Below, one piece after another: positions 11,523 through 23,404 of a stretch of DNA of 64,000 bases. Both the position numbers and the translations under genes were made by a program. Position 1 is the first letter of the stretch; the number at the start of each line of letters is the position of its first letter. The stretch lies in contig CM057158.1 of the NCBI GenBank assembly GCA_029962745.1, forward strand, positions 15,553,173 to 15,617,172. Reading direction: 5' to 3'. Below the pieces are notes generated by a model. That model did not search any database. It saw only the letters and a list, made by a program, of their open reading frames with translations, and was not told the DNA's origin. The stretch comes from Echinometra lucunter. Taxonomy: Eukaryota; Echinodermata; Echinoidea; Camarodonta; Echinometridae.

Positions 11523-12370
11523 TATATATATATATATATATATATTTTAATAAATTTGAAAGAAGACTGTCAACATTTTAAAAAATCCATGATTTTTCCT
11601 CGATAACTTAAGAAGTTACAGAGTTGAAAAAAAAAAATGACGACAACCCCAAACACTGCAGAAGCCATTCTGCCATTTATTTCTCCTTTGTTTTTATTGT
11701 TTTTGTTTTGTTTGCCTATAATCAAAACATTTCTACCGTAGTCAAATCTCACCTTTGCAGGCTCGCTTAGATCACTTTTAAAATGCGTTATGATAATTTA
11801 TATGGAAAGAGGCCCTGCTCCACGCAGGAACTGATCCTCAGGAGTGATGATCTATAAGCATGATAAAATAAAACCCTCCGTGAAATCTACATCAGTATGT
11901 GTTCGCATAATGTATGTATACGCGAGGAGGTAATTGGAGATGAAGTTCAATGAATTTTACGATCAGCCATACATGAAATCCCTAACGTTTCACAAAAAAT
12001 GGAGCCATCTCACGGTATCTCACGTAAATGTATATTGACATTGCCTCACATAAAACAACCCTTTGTCTCATAAAAGCGATACAATCTCAAATGAATATAA
12101 AGCTGGTTATATGAAGAAAAAAAAATCAATTTGAAAGAAGACTGTCAACATTTAAAAAATTTCATGATTTTTCCTCTATTACTTGAGAAGTTACAAAGTT
12201 GAAAAAAAAACTAATGACGACAACCCCGAACACTGCAGAAGCCATTCTGCCATTTGTTTCTTGTTTGTTTGTTTTTATTGTTTTTGCTTTGTTTGCCTGT
12301 AATCAAAACATTTCTACCGTAGTCAAATCTCACTTTGGCAGGCTCGCTTAGAGCGCTTTTAAAATGCGTA
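11203..12370 (+). repeat. ~590-bp tandem duplication
   Basis: Unit 1 (11203-11790) and unit 2 (11801-12370) both begin TATGGAAAGAGGCCCTGC and end with GGCTCGCTTAGA-CTTTTAAAATGCG. Unit 1 contains a (TA)n expansion at about 11479-11546 that unit 2 lacks. No coding content. Confidence 0.85.
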
Positions 12371-13311
12371 AAGCTGAAATCAAAGCTAAAACAACACAAC
12401 TGAAATGACAATTTGACATGAATGAAATAGGGCATATCATTTTAAAAGGGTGGAATTTAATAAATGAAAACTGATAAGGAATATTATTTAAAAAGTTTAA
12501 GTAGGCAATCAAAAGTCACACAACTAATGATTTTACAAAAGACTAAACACTTTTTTTAAAAGATAATAATACACATAATAAAACATGACTGAATGATACA
12601 TCAAAAGTCACATAACTAATGATTTTACAAGGCTAAACAAAATTCCTCAAACACTCTTTTTTTTTCAAAGATAAAAACACATAACAAAACATCTGTTAAA
12701 TCATAAGCAGGTTTCAACAGCTGACTGGTGGATGCAGTCGATGTTGGTTGTCGCTACTTGATTTACTCTGCACTAGTCATGGAAAAAAAAATTCCTACCC
12801 GGGCCTTTATCACTGCACAAGCTACAGATGGATCCTTTCCTATTTTCATTTATTTTTTTTTTTTCACTGGGTTTTGATTTCAGTCTTGATCAATTCACTC
12901 CACGAGTTCCTACCATTGCTGTATTACTGCCCTACGTGGTGTGTGTAAGATGCACGCAAGACCAGACACGAGAGCACATGTAAGCTTTCTATCAGCATGA
13001 CACCAGATAATGATGGCTTAGGCTACAGAGGCGAATCCGAGGGATTCAGGTCCAACAAGCTCTGACAAGTAATATAAAGAATGAATAAAATATCTATCTA
13101 TACGTGACCATTATAGGTACAACGAGAGAGATGTCTTCTAAAGGTATGCCTGATTGGAGTTTCCCGAAGATCACAGTCATGTATGCCCGCTTCCCGACCC
13201 CACCCCTTATCTACAGTGCTTATTATAGTGGCGTACGTTGAGAGGTCTGTCAAGAATGAATTTCTTCCTGGCATTGTTGTATCCAGGTAAGTCTACGCCA
13301 TCATCTCTAGA

Positions 13312-13356
<45 letters not shown>
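13312..13356 (+). repeat. (CAT)n microsatellite
   Basis: About fifteen CAT units; absent at the equivalent place in the second duplication copy. Confidence 0.9.
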
Positions 13357-14135
13357 ACATTTCGTAGTTTCTTTTTTACCATCGCAGAAGAGACAAACGT
13401 GTATAGGTATTGACAGAGCCACGACTACGGTAGGAGAGGAGGTTGACGAGTACCTAGAATATCCAGAGGACCAGCAGAAGGATGGCTATAGGACATGCAG
13501 CCAAAATGAATCTATGTGGGTGGATTCTTGGAGGAATTTTACAGTGCATGAGTAATTTTTTAAAAATGGGCTTGCATGTAATGCATTTAGTTTTGTTTCA
13601 AAGTTATAATAACAACATTACTTTCTGTAGATCATAATCCCATATTTACGATTTGGTTCTGATTTAATTTTCCTACGTATGTTTTGTTTATGTTTTATTT
13701 GTTTTGTTTTAAGGATAGCGGCATTACTTAACTGTCAAGTATTTAATATGTTTCGATCATGTTTTGTTTAAGTTTCTGCTAGTATTGTTTTGATATAATG
13801 TCCCTCTGCTTTCTTGTATACTGTTCTTATTATTCAATATGCTTCTGTGGGGTTTTCTTCTGTTTCGTGATGATTTTGATGATAATCTTTCATTGTCAGG
13901 ATTTTATATCAATGAACTCATCCTCAGTTTTATAGTCGCTATATTTAAAACGTCTTTGGTCCCCCCCCCCCCCTCACGTGGAAGAGGATTGGAGCCTCCA
14001 ACCAAGGACGTATTGCATAATCCACCAAAGTAAACAAAATAATCTTCGTCCCCTGCACGCTGTTGATCAGTGAGCAAAGAAAGAAAACCCCGACATAACG
14101 GATCTCTGCTGACCTGAACCAAGCGTCCCCCCCCC

Positions 14136-14139
<4 letters not shown>

Positions 14140-14174
<35 letters not shown>
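14140..14174 (+). repeat. (CT)n microsatellite
   Basis: CT repeat preceded by a C tract; the same arrangement occurs at about 31700-31735 in the second duplication copy. Confidence 0.9.
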
Positions 14175-14178
<4 letters not shown>

Positions 14179-14264
14179 GCGTTAATATTTTCATGTACAT
14201 CACAAAACAAGAGTGAATGGTTTTTAAATCATACGCACTTGGAAATGAGAGTAATTTTCCTTAA

Positions 14265-14849
14265 AGGAGAATGGAACCCAGGCATCAGTGTGCTTTTAGT
14301 GAATGGCGACGAACAAGAAAGATTAAATAGTGAAAGCTTGAGCAAAATCGGACAATCTGTTCAAGAGTTATGATTTTTAAAAGTTTAAGTAAATCCCTGT
14401 TATTGGGATCCTTGAGTTGGCAACTTTACCACCATCTGTGATGTCAACGTGGACAACTCTCCATTCATTTTGTACACAATTTTTCAAAAAAATTGATGTA
14501 ACTATATGAATTTCAAGTCAGGAATCAACATAAATCTTCACAAAATGCTTGAAGAACTGATGCACCCATGTCATACTCAAACAGTAAATCAAAAGAATTT
14601 ATATTTTTCTTGAAAATGAAGAAAATGTTAAATTTTGTGTACAAAATAAATAGAGAGTTGTCCACGATGACATCACAGATGGTGGCAAAGTTGCCAACTC
14701 AAGGATCTCAATAACAGGGATTTACTTAAACTTTCAAAATTCATAACTCTTAAACGGCTTGTCCGATTTTGCTCAACCTTTCATTGTTTAATCTTTCTTG
14801 TTCATCTCCATTCACTAAAAGCACACTGATGCCCGGGTTGCATTCTCCT
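14265..14849. mobile_element. 585-bp fold-back element with TTAA target site
   Basis: Arms of roughly 230 bp are inverted copies of each other (left AGGAGAATGGAACCCAGGC, right GCCCGGGTTGCATTCTCCT; inner GTTGGCAACTTTACCACCATC against GATGGTGGCAAAGTTGCCAAC). TTAA flanks both ends (14261-14264 and 14850-14853). TTAA duplications are the hallmark of piggyBac and Kolobok types; no transposase is present. Confidence 0.8.
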
Positions 14850-15351
14850 TTAATACCACAGAATCCAGGCAGGGCCCAGGTACCAACCCTCCCATCATGC
14901 CCATGATACCAGCATGATGCCAGGGTACCATGCGAGGAACTAGATTGCAGGTGCAAACCCTGGTCAATCAAACCATTAATTATACGTATTAGAGTGTTTG
15001 TACTAGGAGCTTAACTGAGCTTTATGGAATTCCTGTACCATAGGTGCTCCTACTGAAAGACTGGCAATGCTAGGCTTTCCTCAAGGTTTTATGAAATTTT
15101 AAATATCATAAATTGAGCCTGTATCTGTAGACTAGCTTCGGAGTTCGGACATGCGTTTTGAATCCGGGATTCCCCTGAATAGCAGTATCGTAACGCGCGG
15201 GGATCATTTCGAGTGCAAGTGCAGTGCTGCTGGCCTGGGTGTAGGCCTAGGGGCATAGCCATAGGCGCAGGCAGGATCGGGAGGGATGAATAGTCATATA
15301 TGCTCACCAGAGTTTTTTTCAAGCAGTTCAGCTACATAAATTTGAAGAATC

Positions 15352-15370
15352 GTGCCGTCTTTTAAAGTGG
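15352..15370 (+). pseudogene. AHCY exon 1 duplicate with lost start codon
   Basis: The sequence is the same as AHCY exon 1 at 35025-35043 (codons for PSFKV, phase-1 G, donor GTGAGT), but the initiator ATG is GTG. The flanking 5' UTR (CAAGCAGTTCAGCTACATAAA) is preserved. Without the ATG it cannot start the normal AHCY frame. Confidence 0.8.
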
Positions 15371-15569
15371 GTGAGTAAAACGAAATAGTACTATAATTAT
15401 TCTGCTCCATATGATCTCGATCTGTAAGTGTAAAGTAAAATGACTAACCTATTGGCAATAGTATTGCAGCAAGTTCTGTGTTAAGCTTTTCTACTTCTAA
15501 TATTTTAGAACATAAAATCGTATTTGTGGTAAAGAAAAACACAAAAACCTATAATGATACTAGAATATG

Positions 15570-16108
15570 CTGTTCTTCATTGATGTCCCGGCCTCTCCAC
15601 TCCAGGGTCGGAGGGACCGCATGTGCGTTCCCAAAATCTCTGATAAGGGGTACTTTTCGGCCGACAAAGTCTGGCCCGAGAATTGTAAAAAAAAAAAAAG
15701 GGTGTATTTGACTTTTCGCCCGAACATGCTGGAGATTTCCTTTAAAAAAAAAAGGGGGGGGGGGGGTCTTTTTCAGCTTCGATCGAATGATAATTCGGTC
15801 CTCGATATTAGAATATGAAATGCAGATTATAATTATCAATAAATTTGTATGTTTCTACGATTCCTCATGTTATTTCCGATCATTTGCAATGGAGCCAAGT
15901 CGTCTTAACCGGGATCTTAACTTCCTTGAGATAGGGGGTTGAAATGAGAACTCACCTGAGAGGGGATGAATTGAGCAGTATTCCGGATTTAGGGGGTGTC
16001 CAAGGCAGGAAAAGACCGTGAAAGGGGGGTTTCAGAAATTTTGGCTGTCCGGAGATAGGGGGGTACTTACAATTGGGAACAAGCATATGCGTACCCTAAA
16101 TAACATTG
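15570..16108 (+). other. AHCY-copy intron, no gene seen
   Basis: Repetitive A and G tracts (poly-A near 15690, poly-G near 15756) and phrases such as GATAGGGGG. No support for a coding exon. Confidence 0.5.
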
Positions 16109-16116
16109 AGTGGGGG

Positions 16117-16869
16117 CAGTGGCGTAGGCAGGTTCTTACACCTGGGGGGGATGATTTGCCGTTCAAGAGAAATCGAGGATCAATTTCGTACACAGATACA
16201 CACACGCACACGCACACACACACACACAGGGTCGTACGCATAAATTTTTTTCTGGGGGGGCAAGGTGCGTGAAAATTTTCAAAGAAACTCGAAAGCGGGG
16301 GAGCGAAGCGACCGAGCTTGTCACGGGGTGCTTTTGCATTTTTAAAAATGAAATTGAAGAATTTGGTGAACACTTTTGTTGAATTTTGTGAAAATTTTCA
16401 GTAAAAAAATGTAAGTTTTCAAAATTTCGGGGGGGGGGCAACTGCCCCCTTGCCCCCCTCCCCGCTGCGTACGGCCATGCACCCACACCTCCCCACACAC
16501 ACCCACACCCATACACCCGATTGCACAGACATAGATAGAAGATATACGCACCGTGACAAACGAATATAGAATGTGGACTGACACACATTATTGCATATTT
16601 ATTTTGTTGTTATACCACTTCAGAAAAACGGTGACGGCACCGAAATTACCCTAAAGTAATATAAATAACTACAAAAATAAGAATAATGATCGATATAGTT
16701 ATGACAGTAATCGTCATTTCAGTCACATTAACGATGATCATGATGATGATAACTGTCGTTATTATCATAAGCATAATAATAATAATACATTACTAATTAT
16801 TATTATTTTTATTATTATTATTATTTATTATTATTATTTTTTATTGTTGTTATTGTTGTTTTTATAAGG

Positions 16870-16920
<51 letters not shown>

Positions 16921-17077
16921 GCTGTTCCTATCATTTCTAAACATGTTAATTCAGTTTAATTGTAAGCAAATATCCTTCCCTAAAACCTGGGGGGATGATT
17001 GTACATGTCATCCCCCCACCTTGTGAGGTGGGGGATGCATACCCCTCATCCCCCCCCCCCCGCTGTCTACGCCCCTG
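16117..17077. mobile_element. 961-bp hAT-like element with 8-bp TSD
   Basis: Left end CAGTGGCGTAGGCAG and right end CTGTCTACGCCCCTG are inverted copies (CAG-GGCGTAG-CAG). Both sides are flanked by the 8-bp duplication AGTGGGGG (16109-16116 and 17078-17085). An 8-bp TSD with CAG-starting termini is characteristic of hAT elements. The interior carries (CA)n, a nested element at 16227-16478 and an (ATT)n stretch at 16790-16920, with no transposase, so it is non-autonomous. Confidence 0.8.
16227..16478 (+). mobile_element. G-tract MITE, copy 2 (nested)
   Basis: Ends CAGGGTCGTACGCA and TGCGTACGGCCAT are imperfect inverted repeats. The interior matches 54460-54741 (GAAGCTC/GAAACTC with AGCGAAGCGACCGAGC, GTGCTTTTGCATTTTTAAAA, AAAATTTCGGGGGG). 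It sits inside the hAT-like element, directly after a CA microsatellite. Confidence 0.75.
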
Positions 17078-17260
17078 AGTGGGGGGGGGGCGGGATTGAT
17101 GTACATTATTTCTAGCAGATATTTCAAAGCATTTTTGTGGTTTTCTGATACAAAGATTTGAATATCAGAAATCTACTTTTTTACCTCATTACCTTTTTTT
17201 AAATATTTTGTAATGAAAATTACCCTACGTCTTTTAAACTGATCACAAATAAATTCTTGA

Positions 17261-17512
<252 letters not shown>

Positions 17513-17789
17513 TGAGCCTGAGATACTTGATACATGTAGGAATAGGATTTGATAGCACAAAAGTTCTATGAATGATTGAAGGCAAGGGTATAAAAACACT
17601 ACCTCATTTGCAGATCTGATAACAAAGAGGTATGAAGTACAGTGTTTGTTATTTTGTTGTTTTCAATTGAAATCAACAAAATCTTTTCCTTGGGTGACAT
17701 GACTTAAATCTTTCTTTGAATAAACTTAAACTGATAATGATCAGTGGAAATCTTTCATAATGTATTCACCAAATACATTGATTGATCAG

Positions 17790-18370
17790 GTTTATTAAGA
17801 ATCAACAAAACAAAGCAGCCGTAAGGCTGATACAGTTTGCTTTACAGAGTCACATATCACAAGGTAAAATCAACATTAAAAATGATACGTGATAAAAAAG
17901 CATGGAGCTACATACTTATTCAGGTATACAGTAATTATACATGTATGTGAAAATTAACAGTTGAAAAATTAGCAATTATAATTGTAGACGATAATTCATA
18001 TCTAAGGAAAACGTGAAAGCCAAAATGAGGAATAATTTCGTTATCAATATATGTTTCATTAAAGTAATGTAGTTTGGGTGATATCATAAAGTTGAATAAC
18101 AGAAAGTTAAATCAGATCTTCATTCCGGATTATCAGTGAAATGAAATAATAGGAGAGATCAAACCAACGGTCATGGAAAAAATGAAGATAGAGAGAGGGG
18201 GGGGGGAGGGACAGGGAGAGACAGAGAGTTGTAGTAGGGAACAGTAGAGTAATATAGGAATACAATATCAGAGAGGCTATGTTTTCTAAGCAAGTAACAA
18301 TGAAATAAAAATTCATTTGGCTCATCTATGCTAAGATTGAAATGGATATAAATAAATTGTACAATGAAAT
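17790..18370 (+). other. No gene seen
   Basis: AT-rich, with a G tract near 18199. No conserved domain or splice-bounded frame found. Confidence 0.5.
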
Positions 18371-18372
18371 AT

Positions 18373-18720
18373 TGAAATTGCCAACTCTGCCAATTTAGGT
18401 TATAGTTAGTTTATTTCTTATTCATCACAACCACTTTTCTCTCTCCACAATCAGAGCACTGAAATTGTCAACTCTGCCAATTTAGGTTATAGTTAGTTTA
18501 TTTCTTATTCATCACAACCACTTTTCTCTCTCAACCATTAGAGCACTGAAATTGTCAACTCTGCCAATGTAGGTTATAGTTAGTTTATTTCTTATTCATC
18601 ACAACCACTTTTCTCTCTCCACCATTAGAGCACTGAAATTGTCAACTCTGCCAATGTAGGTTATAGTTAGTTTATTTCTTATTCATCACAACCACTTTTC
18701 TCTCTCCACCATTAGAGCAT
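18373..18720 (+). repeat. 87-bp tandem repeat, four copies
   Basis: TGAAATTG starts at 18373, 18460, 18547 and 18634, exactly 87 bp apart, with very similar unit content (GGTTATAGTTAGTTTATTTC, TCATCACAACCACTTTTCTC). The array runs directly into the decayed ORF piece at 18700. Confidence 0.92.
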
Positions 18721-19560
18721 TGTCCACAACACACTCCACATGCTGCAAATATGTCATGTCAGACATAATGCAACTGCAGACACTGCTTATCTCCTTCCTT
18801 ATAGAGTTACATTTTTTTTTAAAGTCTGATGAGGTTTTGGCAAGTGATATTGATTGATAGCATCTTTTGTCTGAGTTTATCATGTCGTTTTGTACGTTGA
18901 ATTCGGTGTGAGGATTGAGGCCTTAACTCCCATCCTCTTACGACAGCTTAAATGATTACTGTATTAAGATTCCGCCATACCTAACAGAGTATGGAGAAAT
19001 TTTCTGAACATACCAGACGAAGCTGTCTTTTACTGGTCCAATGGATGGGTAGAAGAATTAATAAATGTTCATCCAGAGTTCATGTGGTTTATGCACCAGA
19101 AGTTAAGACGGACCAGTATTGATGTCTTCCATTTAGTTCCTATGTGTCATCAATGCAGATCCAAACAATTGCAGACGATACACCACCATCATGAGAGCTA
19201 TCAAAGCAACCCACACATTCCAAGCAAAAGTAACTTTTGATATGCCTCTGTTCATCAAGGATCTAGAATTGTGAAAGGGCAGAAGTTAAAAGTCCTTGTC
19301 CAACTTGGTGGATTCCATCTTCTAAAGAGCCACCTTGGCTTCATCAGTTACATCGCACTTGACACTTCCTGACAAATTCTTCAAAGAAATTGCTGTAACT
19401 CTCGGGAAGGAGATAAGCAGTGTCCAACATTGCAATGCATGAAGTCTAGCATGACATACTGTTGCGGCATATATCTAGTGCGTCGTGGACTATGTTCTAA
19501 CGGTGGAGAGAGAGAAATGATGCGAGAAAAGAACTGGCAAATGAAGAATAATAAACTTAA
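18700..19560. pseudogene. Decayed transposon-type ORF with inverted duplication
   Basis: On the plus strand 19130-19380 reads, with frameshifts, as ADPNNCR...YTTIMRAIKAT...MPLFIKDLE...VQLGGFHLLKSHLGFI. The QPL-x-K and RLGGFHxxxSxLG words are ones I associate with a repeat-encoded ORF seen in marine invertebrates and fish. The piece encoding CVVDxxLxVEREK occurs twice in opposite orientation, on the minus strand at 18883-18690 and on the plus strand at about 19385-19520, so the region is an inverted duplication. Stops and frameshifts make it non-functional. The assignment to a named transposon family is uncertain. Confidence 0.5.
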
Positions 19561-19589
19561 CCAAAGGTCTTTCATCAAGAGAGTATACT

Positions 19590-20225
19590 TTTGACCTCTT
19601 TTGTAAAGGTCAAGAATTGGTTACAGTACAATTATGTGCAGTTGATAGAAAGATCCTGCATAATTTTATCTTGTCACCAAGATAGGCCTTAATTGTGTGG
19701 TACATTAAGGAAAGGTCAATGACCTTTGACCACAAGCTGCCCAGAAAAGAAGTATCCACCTAACACATGATCTACATCTGTATCTACACATGTGTGCAAA
19801 ATAAAGTTAAATGGTCTGCTTTTTCTTTCTTTTGCAGATTGGTAAAAATTACGCAATTGTAAAGGATATTTGAACTTTTTTACCTTTGACCTTATTTTGG
19901 AGGTCACGGCTTGGTCTTTGGGGTAAAATGATATTTTGTGAGTTCTTTTCTAACAATGCGGTTTAATTTTGCCCCAAGAACATTCACCTACCATATTTTT
20001 TTACCTGAGATAAGATATTTTACCTTTTCAGCAAAGGTCAGTGACCTATGACCTCATTTTGGAGGTCACAACTTGGATCTTGGGATAAAATTTCACTTTG
20101 CGTGCTCTTTTCATGCAGTAATGCACATTTTGACACCAAGATCATCCACGTACCATATTTTTTACTCGAGATACAGGGGTTTTTCATATTTTCACAAAGG
20201 TCAATGACCTTTGACCCCTAGAAAA
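19590..20225 (+). repeat. ~162-bp repeat array rich in AGGTCA/TGACCT
   Basis: The block AAAGGTCA-TGACC(T/A)-TGACC recurs at 19711, 20033 and 20196, with an intermediate diverged copy around 19880, i.e. steps of about 162 bp. Shared unit text includes ATTTTGGAGGTCAC, CTTGG-TCTTGGG-TAAAAT and ACCATATTTTTT. Each unit holds AGGTCA-N-TGACCT, an inverted repeat with one spacer (IR1). Whether any is bound by a nuclear receptor is not known from sequence. Confidence 0.7.
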
Positions 20226-20229
20226 GCAC

Positions 20230-21170
20230 TTTCCCCACCCCCTATCCCACCTAACTTTTTTTTTTTGGGGGGGGGGTAAATATTGATACCAATGCCTACT
20301 ATAATCAGTTGAAATTCCTTTTCATAAAATTTTTTCACAGATAAACCCTACTTTAGGGATACTAAATACAGACTTTCTATACGACAATTTGGGTTCGTAT
20401 AATTTTTGCAGGAGGTGACTTTTGCACCATTTAAAAGAAACTATATTCAGAAAGGAATGTATTCAAAATGATGAAAATATGCATATTTTAGTTAAATCAG
20501 GGAAATTGGTAGAACCGTGTGGGTGTACGGTGTGGTATTAGACCTTGTGTTAGTACTATTCGAAGCATTAGTTTGGGAGGGTTTTTTTTTTTTTTTTGTC
20601 AATCACCCAGTCCCAGAGGATGTTTTCTGAATTAAGAATCTGCTCCAGTATAGAGTAAGTACAAGTTTCCAAATATCATAGGAAGGGGATATATTGCAGA
20701 TTAGATCTTGAATCATCTCTTTTGAATTTGTCAGTGTATACTGTTCTACATTACTGTTATATTTATTGAATTTTTTTTTTTTTTCATTCAGTTAAATGGC
20801 TCCATGAAAAAGACGAGATCAAATGAATTTTGTTTTGAGCAAGTTACTTCCAATTAATTGCAAGCTATTTCTGTTTTTGCTTCATTTAACTACCTAATTT
20901 TGTCTCATGTTGAAAATCACTTATTAAGCTGAAATGAGCCAATCTGAATCATTGTTCAGTAATGAATCAATAAATAGTAAAATGGTGCAGTACATGACAT
21001 CATGGATTCATATACATTCTACACATTTTGAATAGTCAGTGTCAGGGTGTCCATATTCCCAAATATGTATGGTTCATTTGCATGGCTTAGAAGTATATGC
21101 AGTTTGGGGATTTGCATTGACGAGTCAGTGTTCAGAGTTCCTCTCTATTGACATGATGGTAGTATCGTTA
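20230..21170 (+). other. Intergenic, no gene seen
   Basis: AT-rich with G, T and poly-T tracts (20268, 20582, 20770). It precedes the gene start at 21699; no core promoter motif is clear enough to call. Confidence 0.5.
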
Positions 21171-21282
21171 TGTCGTAGTCACACCAACGAAACCGAATCC
21201 AGACCGATCACAACTATTAGGTTATTTTCAGTGACATACAATTGGTCGGTTTCGAGTCGGTTTCGTTGGTGTGAGTGCGACA
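21171..21282. mobile_element. 112-bp Harbinger-like MITE
   Basis: The inverted ends TGTCGTAGTCACACCAACGA and TCGTTGGTGTGAGTGCGACA are flanked by TTA on both sides (21168-21170, 21283-21285), matching the three-base TWA target of PIF/Harbinger elements. Further in, AACCGAATCC pairs with GAGTCGGTTT. It lies about 400 bp upstream of a gene's start codon. Confidence 0.75.
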
Positions 21283-21698
21283 TTAGGTATGAAATTATGA
21301 GAAGAATGGAGAAATAACATTGAAGCGTGTAAAAAGAAAATAGAGGGGAGAGAGAAAATCATCTTACAGAACGGAGTGTTTGTTTAGTTTTCAACTCAGT
21401 AATTTTCAATTCAGTCATGTCAGTAAAGATACGGAGAAAACTCTATGACACACACGCACCACGCAGTCACTGCCGCACATCTTTATTGTGATCACCATCT
21501 GGGGAGGAGACGAATGAAGAGATAGGAGCATATAATTATTATCGAGTAGTTGAAAAGTTTTTCGCAGCAGACATTTTACTCTAATAGAGAGTACGTTTTG
21601 GTCTCTCCATTTGATACTCGTTGGAAGAGCCTCGAAACTTGTCTTTCTATTGGTGTCAAATTGGCTGTCTTTCCTGGTCGAAAATCTTTTTGCTAAAC

Positions 21699-21774
21699 AT
21701 GGCAACAATCCACTTTTGGGGACTCCTGGAGGCTTGCATTGCTGTTGGGACTTTGAATGTTATTGCAGCTCAAG
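21699..21774 (+). CDS. Signal-peptide first exon of SP-EGF-CUB gene
   Basis: ATG at 21699 begins MATIHFWGLLEACIAVGTLN then VIAAQ, with a hydrophobic core and an AAQ-type cleavage region typical of a secretory signal peptide. The exon ends at 21774 with donor GTAATT, phase 1. Joined to the EGF exon at 24679 the frame stays open. Phase-1 ends and strand match the EGF and CUB exons that follow. Upstream in-frame sequence is probably 5' UTR. I choose this ATG because the signal peptide starts right after it. Confidence 0.68.
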
Positions 21775-21779
21775 GTAAT

Positions 21780-23020
21780 TACACTATTTTGATATTCTTC
21801 TCCCTTTATAAAGAATAGAAATATTGTGTTAAACAGTATAAAGGCAAGCAATCTGTTCAAGCAATAAAATGTTTTAAGAACCAGTAATACATGTAATGGC
21901 TTCTTTCAGCATGTCCTTCAGTCCCCTTGCGGAAATCATTAATTTCACTTTATCTTTACAATCTTAGAAATGAAAACATGTCTGATTGATATCATGTAGA
22001 AGCTTCACTATAACCATCGATCTTGGGCACCTGTCCTTGCAAGGGAATGTCAATTTCATCATGTCTCAGAGTGAATTGCTATTTAAAAAAAAAAAAGAAA
22101 AAAGTATGTTTTTTGGATAGGCTTGAAATAAAAATTAAATAGGAAAACGTGGAAACTGAAAAATGCGAAATAAGATTGAAGGAAAATATAAAAATTATGG
22201 ATTTTCTAATGGTATGACCCCCCCCCCCCCCCCCCCCCCCCCCGTGGCAAATTGCTAACTTGGTTGAAACACTGTGATGTCTTAAACAAAATGTTTATAT
22301 ATATATGGTTAAAAGCATATTGGCATGTACAAGATTTGGTTTCCACACTTCAAGGGCGTAGGCTGGAGAGGAGGTGCACTCCCCCCCCCCCCCCCCCCCC
22401 TCCCTGCTGAGGCAGAGGAGTTCCACCCCTGGCAAGATTTAAAAAAAAAAAAAAGTTGCACCCCATTTTCTATTTTTTGCTTTCAACAGCTTCAAAAGGG
22501 GGCGCAAGACCCGGGACGCATACAAAGAGAAATGAAAGGAGAAGGAAAGTGAAAAGAGAGGGGGAAAACAAGGAAAATGAATACCGGAAATCAGGAAGCG
22601 CTTGCTCGCTTCGCTAGCGAGCATTTAAGTTACTTGACCAATGCCGATGATAATTACTATTCTTATGACAGGAATCAGTTTGCATTTTGTGTCTCAGTCT
22701 GATGTCATAGGCTACTATTCTTCCACTCATAGAATGTTAGTAATATAACCACATATGGATTTAAATCCAAGAAATCGAGCCTCGAGTTTACCCAAAAATA
22801 GATACACATTCCGTAGATAATGGCCTAGATAAAAACAAAAGTTCACATTTTTTCGTTATAGTTTACTACTAACCAGATGATTTCGGGCACTGCAATCAAC
22901 CTATTTCAGAAGGGAGTTAGCAAGTACAATATTTGGGCAGCGAGGTAGTTCACAAATTTACAAAAAAAAACATTTACTCTATTTTTCTGACGAATCCATA
23001 CATTATATATATATATATAT
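21780..23020 (+). other. Intron 1 of SP-EGF-CUB gene, repeats only
   Basis: Contains a 27-base C run near 22217, a 20-base C run near 22381 within a fragment resembling hAT-like MITE ends (GGGCGTAGGCTGG), and GCTTCGCTAGCGAGC near 22607. No exon seen. Confidence 0.6.
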
Positions 23021-23339
23021 ACATATATAAGAATCAGAGTTGGTAGCAGAATGACAGCGCGTCTTGGGATGCGTTATTTACTTCGCGCCATCTCCATCTT
23101 CAGCGCGTTGATTTCTTTTGAAAGATGAGTTTCACAATCCGTCTGCCCATGAACAGACGTTTTTCTTCGTCTGTTTCAGAAACAGATTTTGATTTACATC
23201 TTTTTGTCACAACGTGGGCACTGACGAAGAGTGTGACTTCGTCTTTCATTTTTGAGAGCTATGCTCCGTTTTCTTTTAAAATCTATGATTTTATTTTTTA
23301 ATGGCATTCTACTACAAACTCTGATTCTTGTATTATATA
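23021..23339. mobile_element. ~315-bp TIR element
   Basis: Left TATATAAGAATCAGAGTTGG-AGCAGAATG pairs with right CATTCTACTACAAACTCTGATTCTTGTATTATATA. The interior has nested GACGAAG/CTTCGTC words. Followed by a (TA)n run at 23362-23402. Confidence 0.6.
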
Positions 23340-23360
23340 GATGCCAAGCAGACTAATTTT

Positions 23361-23361
<1 letters not shown>

Positions 23362-23402
<41 letters not shown>
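23362..23402 (+). repeat. (TA)n microsatellite
   Basis: About twenty TA units; another TA stretch lies at 23002-23030 and a short one at 23584-23600. Confidence 0.95.

Positions 23403-23404
<2 letters not shown>

Noticed and set aside
13238..13555. Possible terminal exon (after TTTTTTACCATCGCAG at 13386) with a 55-codon tail, and a Met-led MNFFLALLYPG segment before a GTAAGT
   Set aside because: The paralogous copy near 30985-31110 has stops in the same place, and neither piece resembles a domain; it looks like duplicated non-coding sequence.
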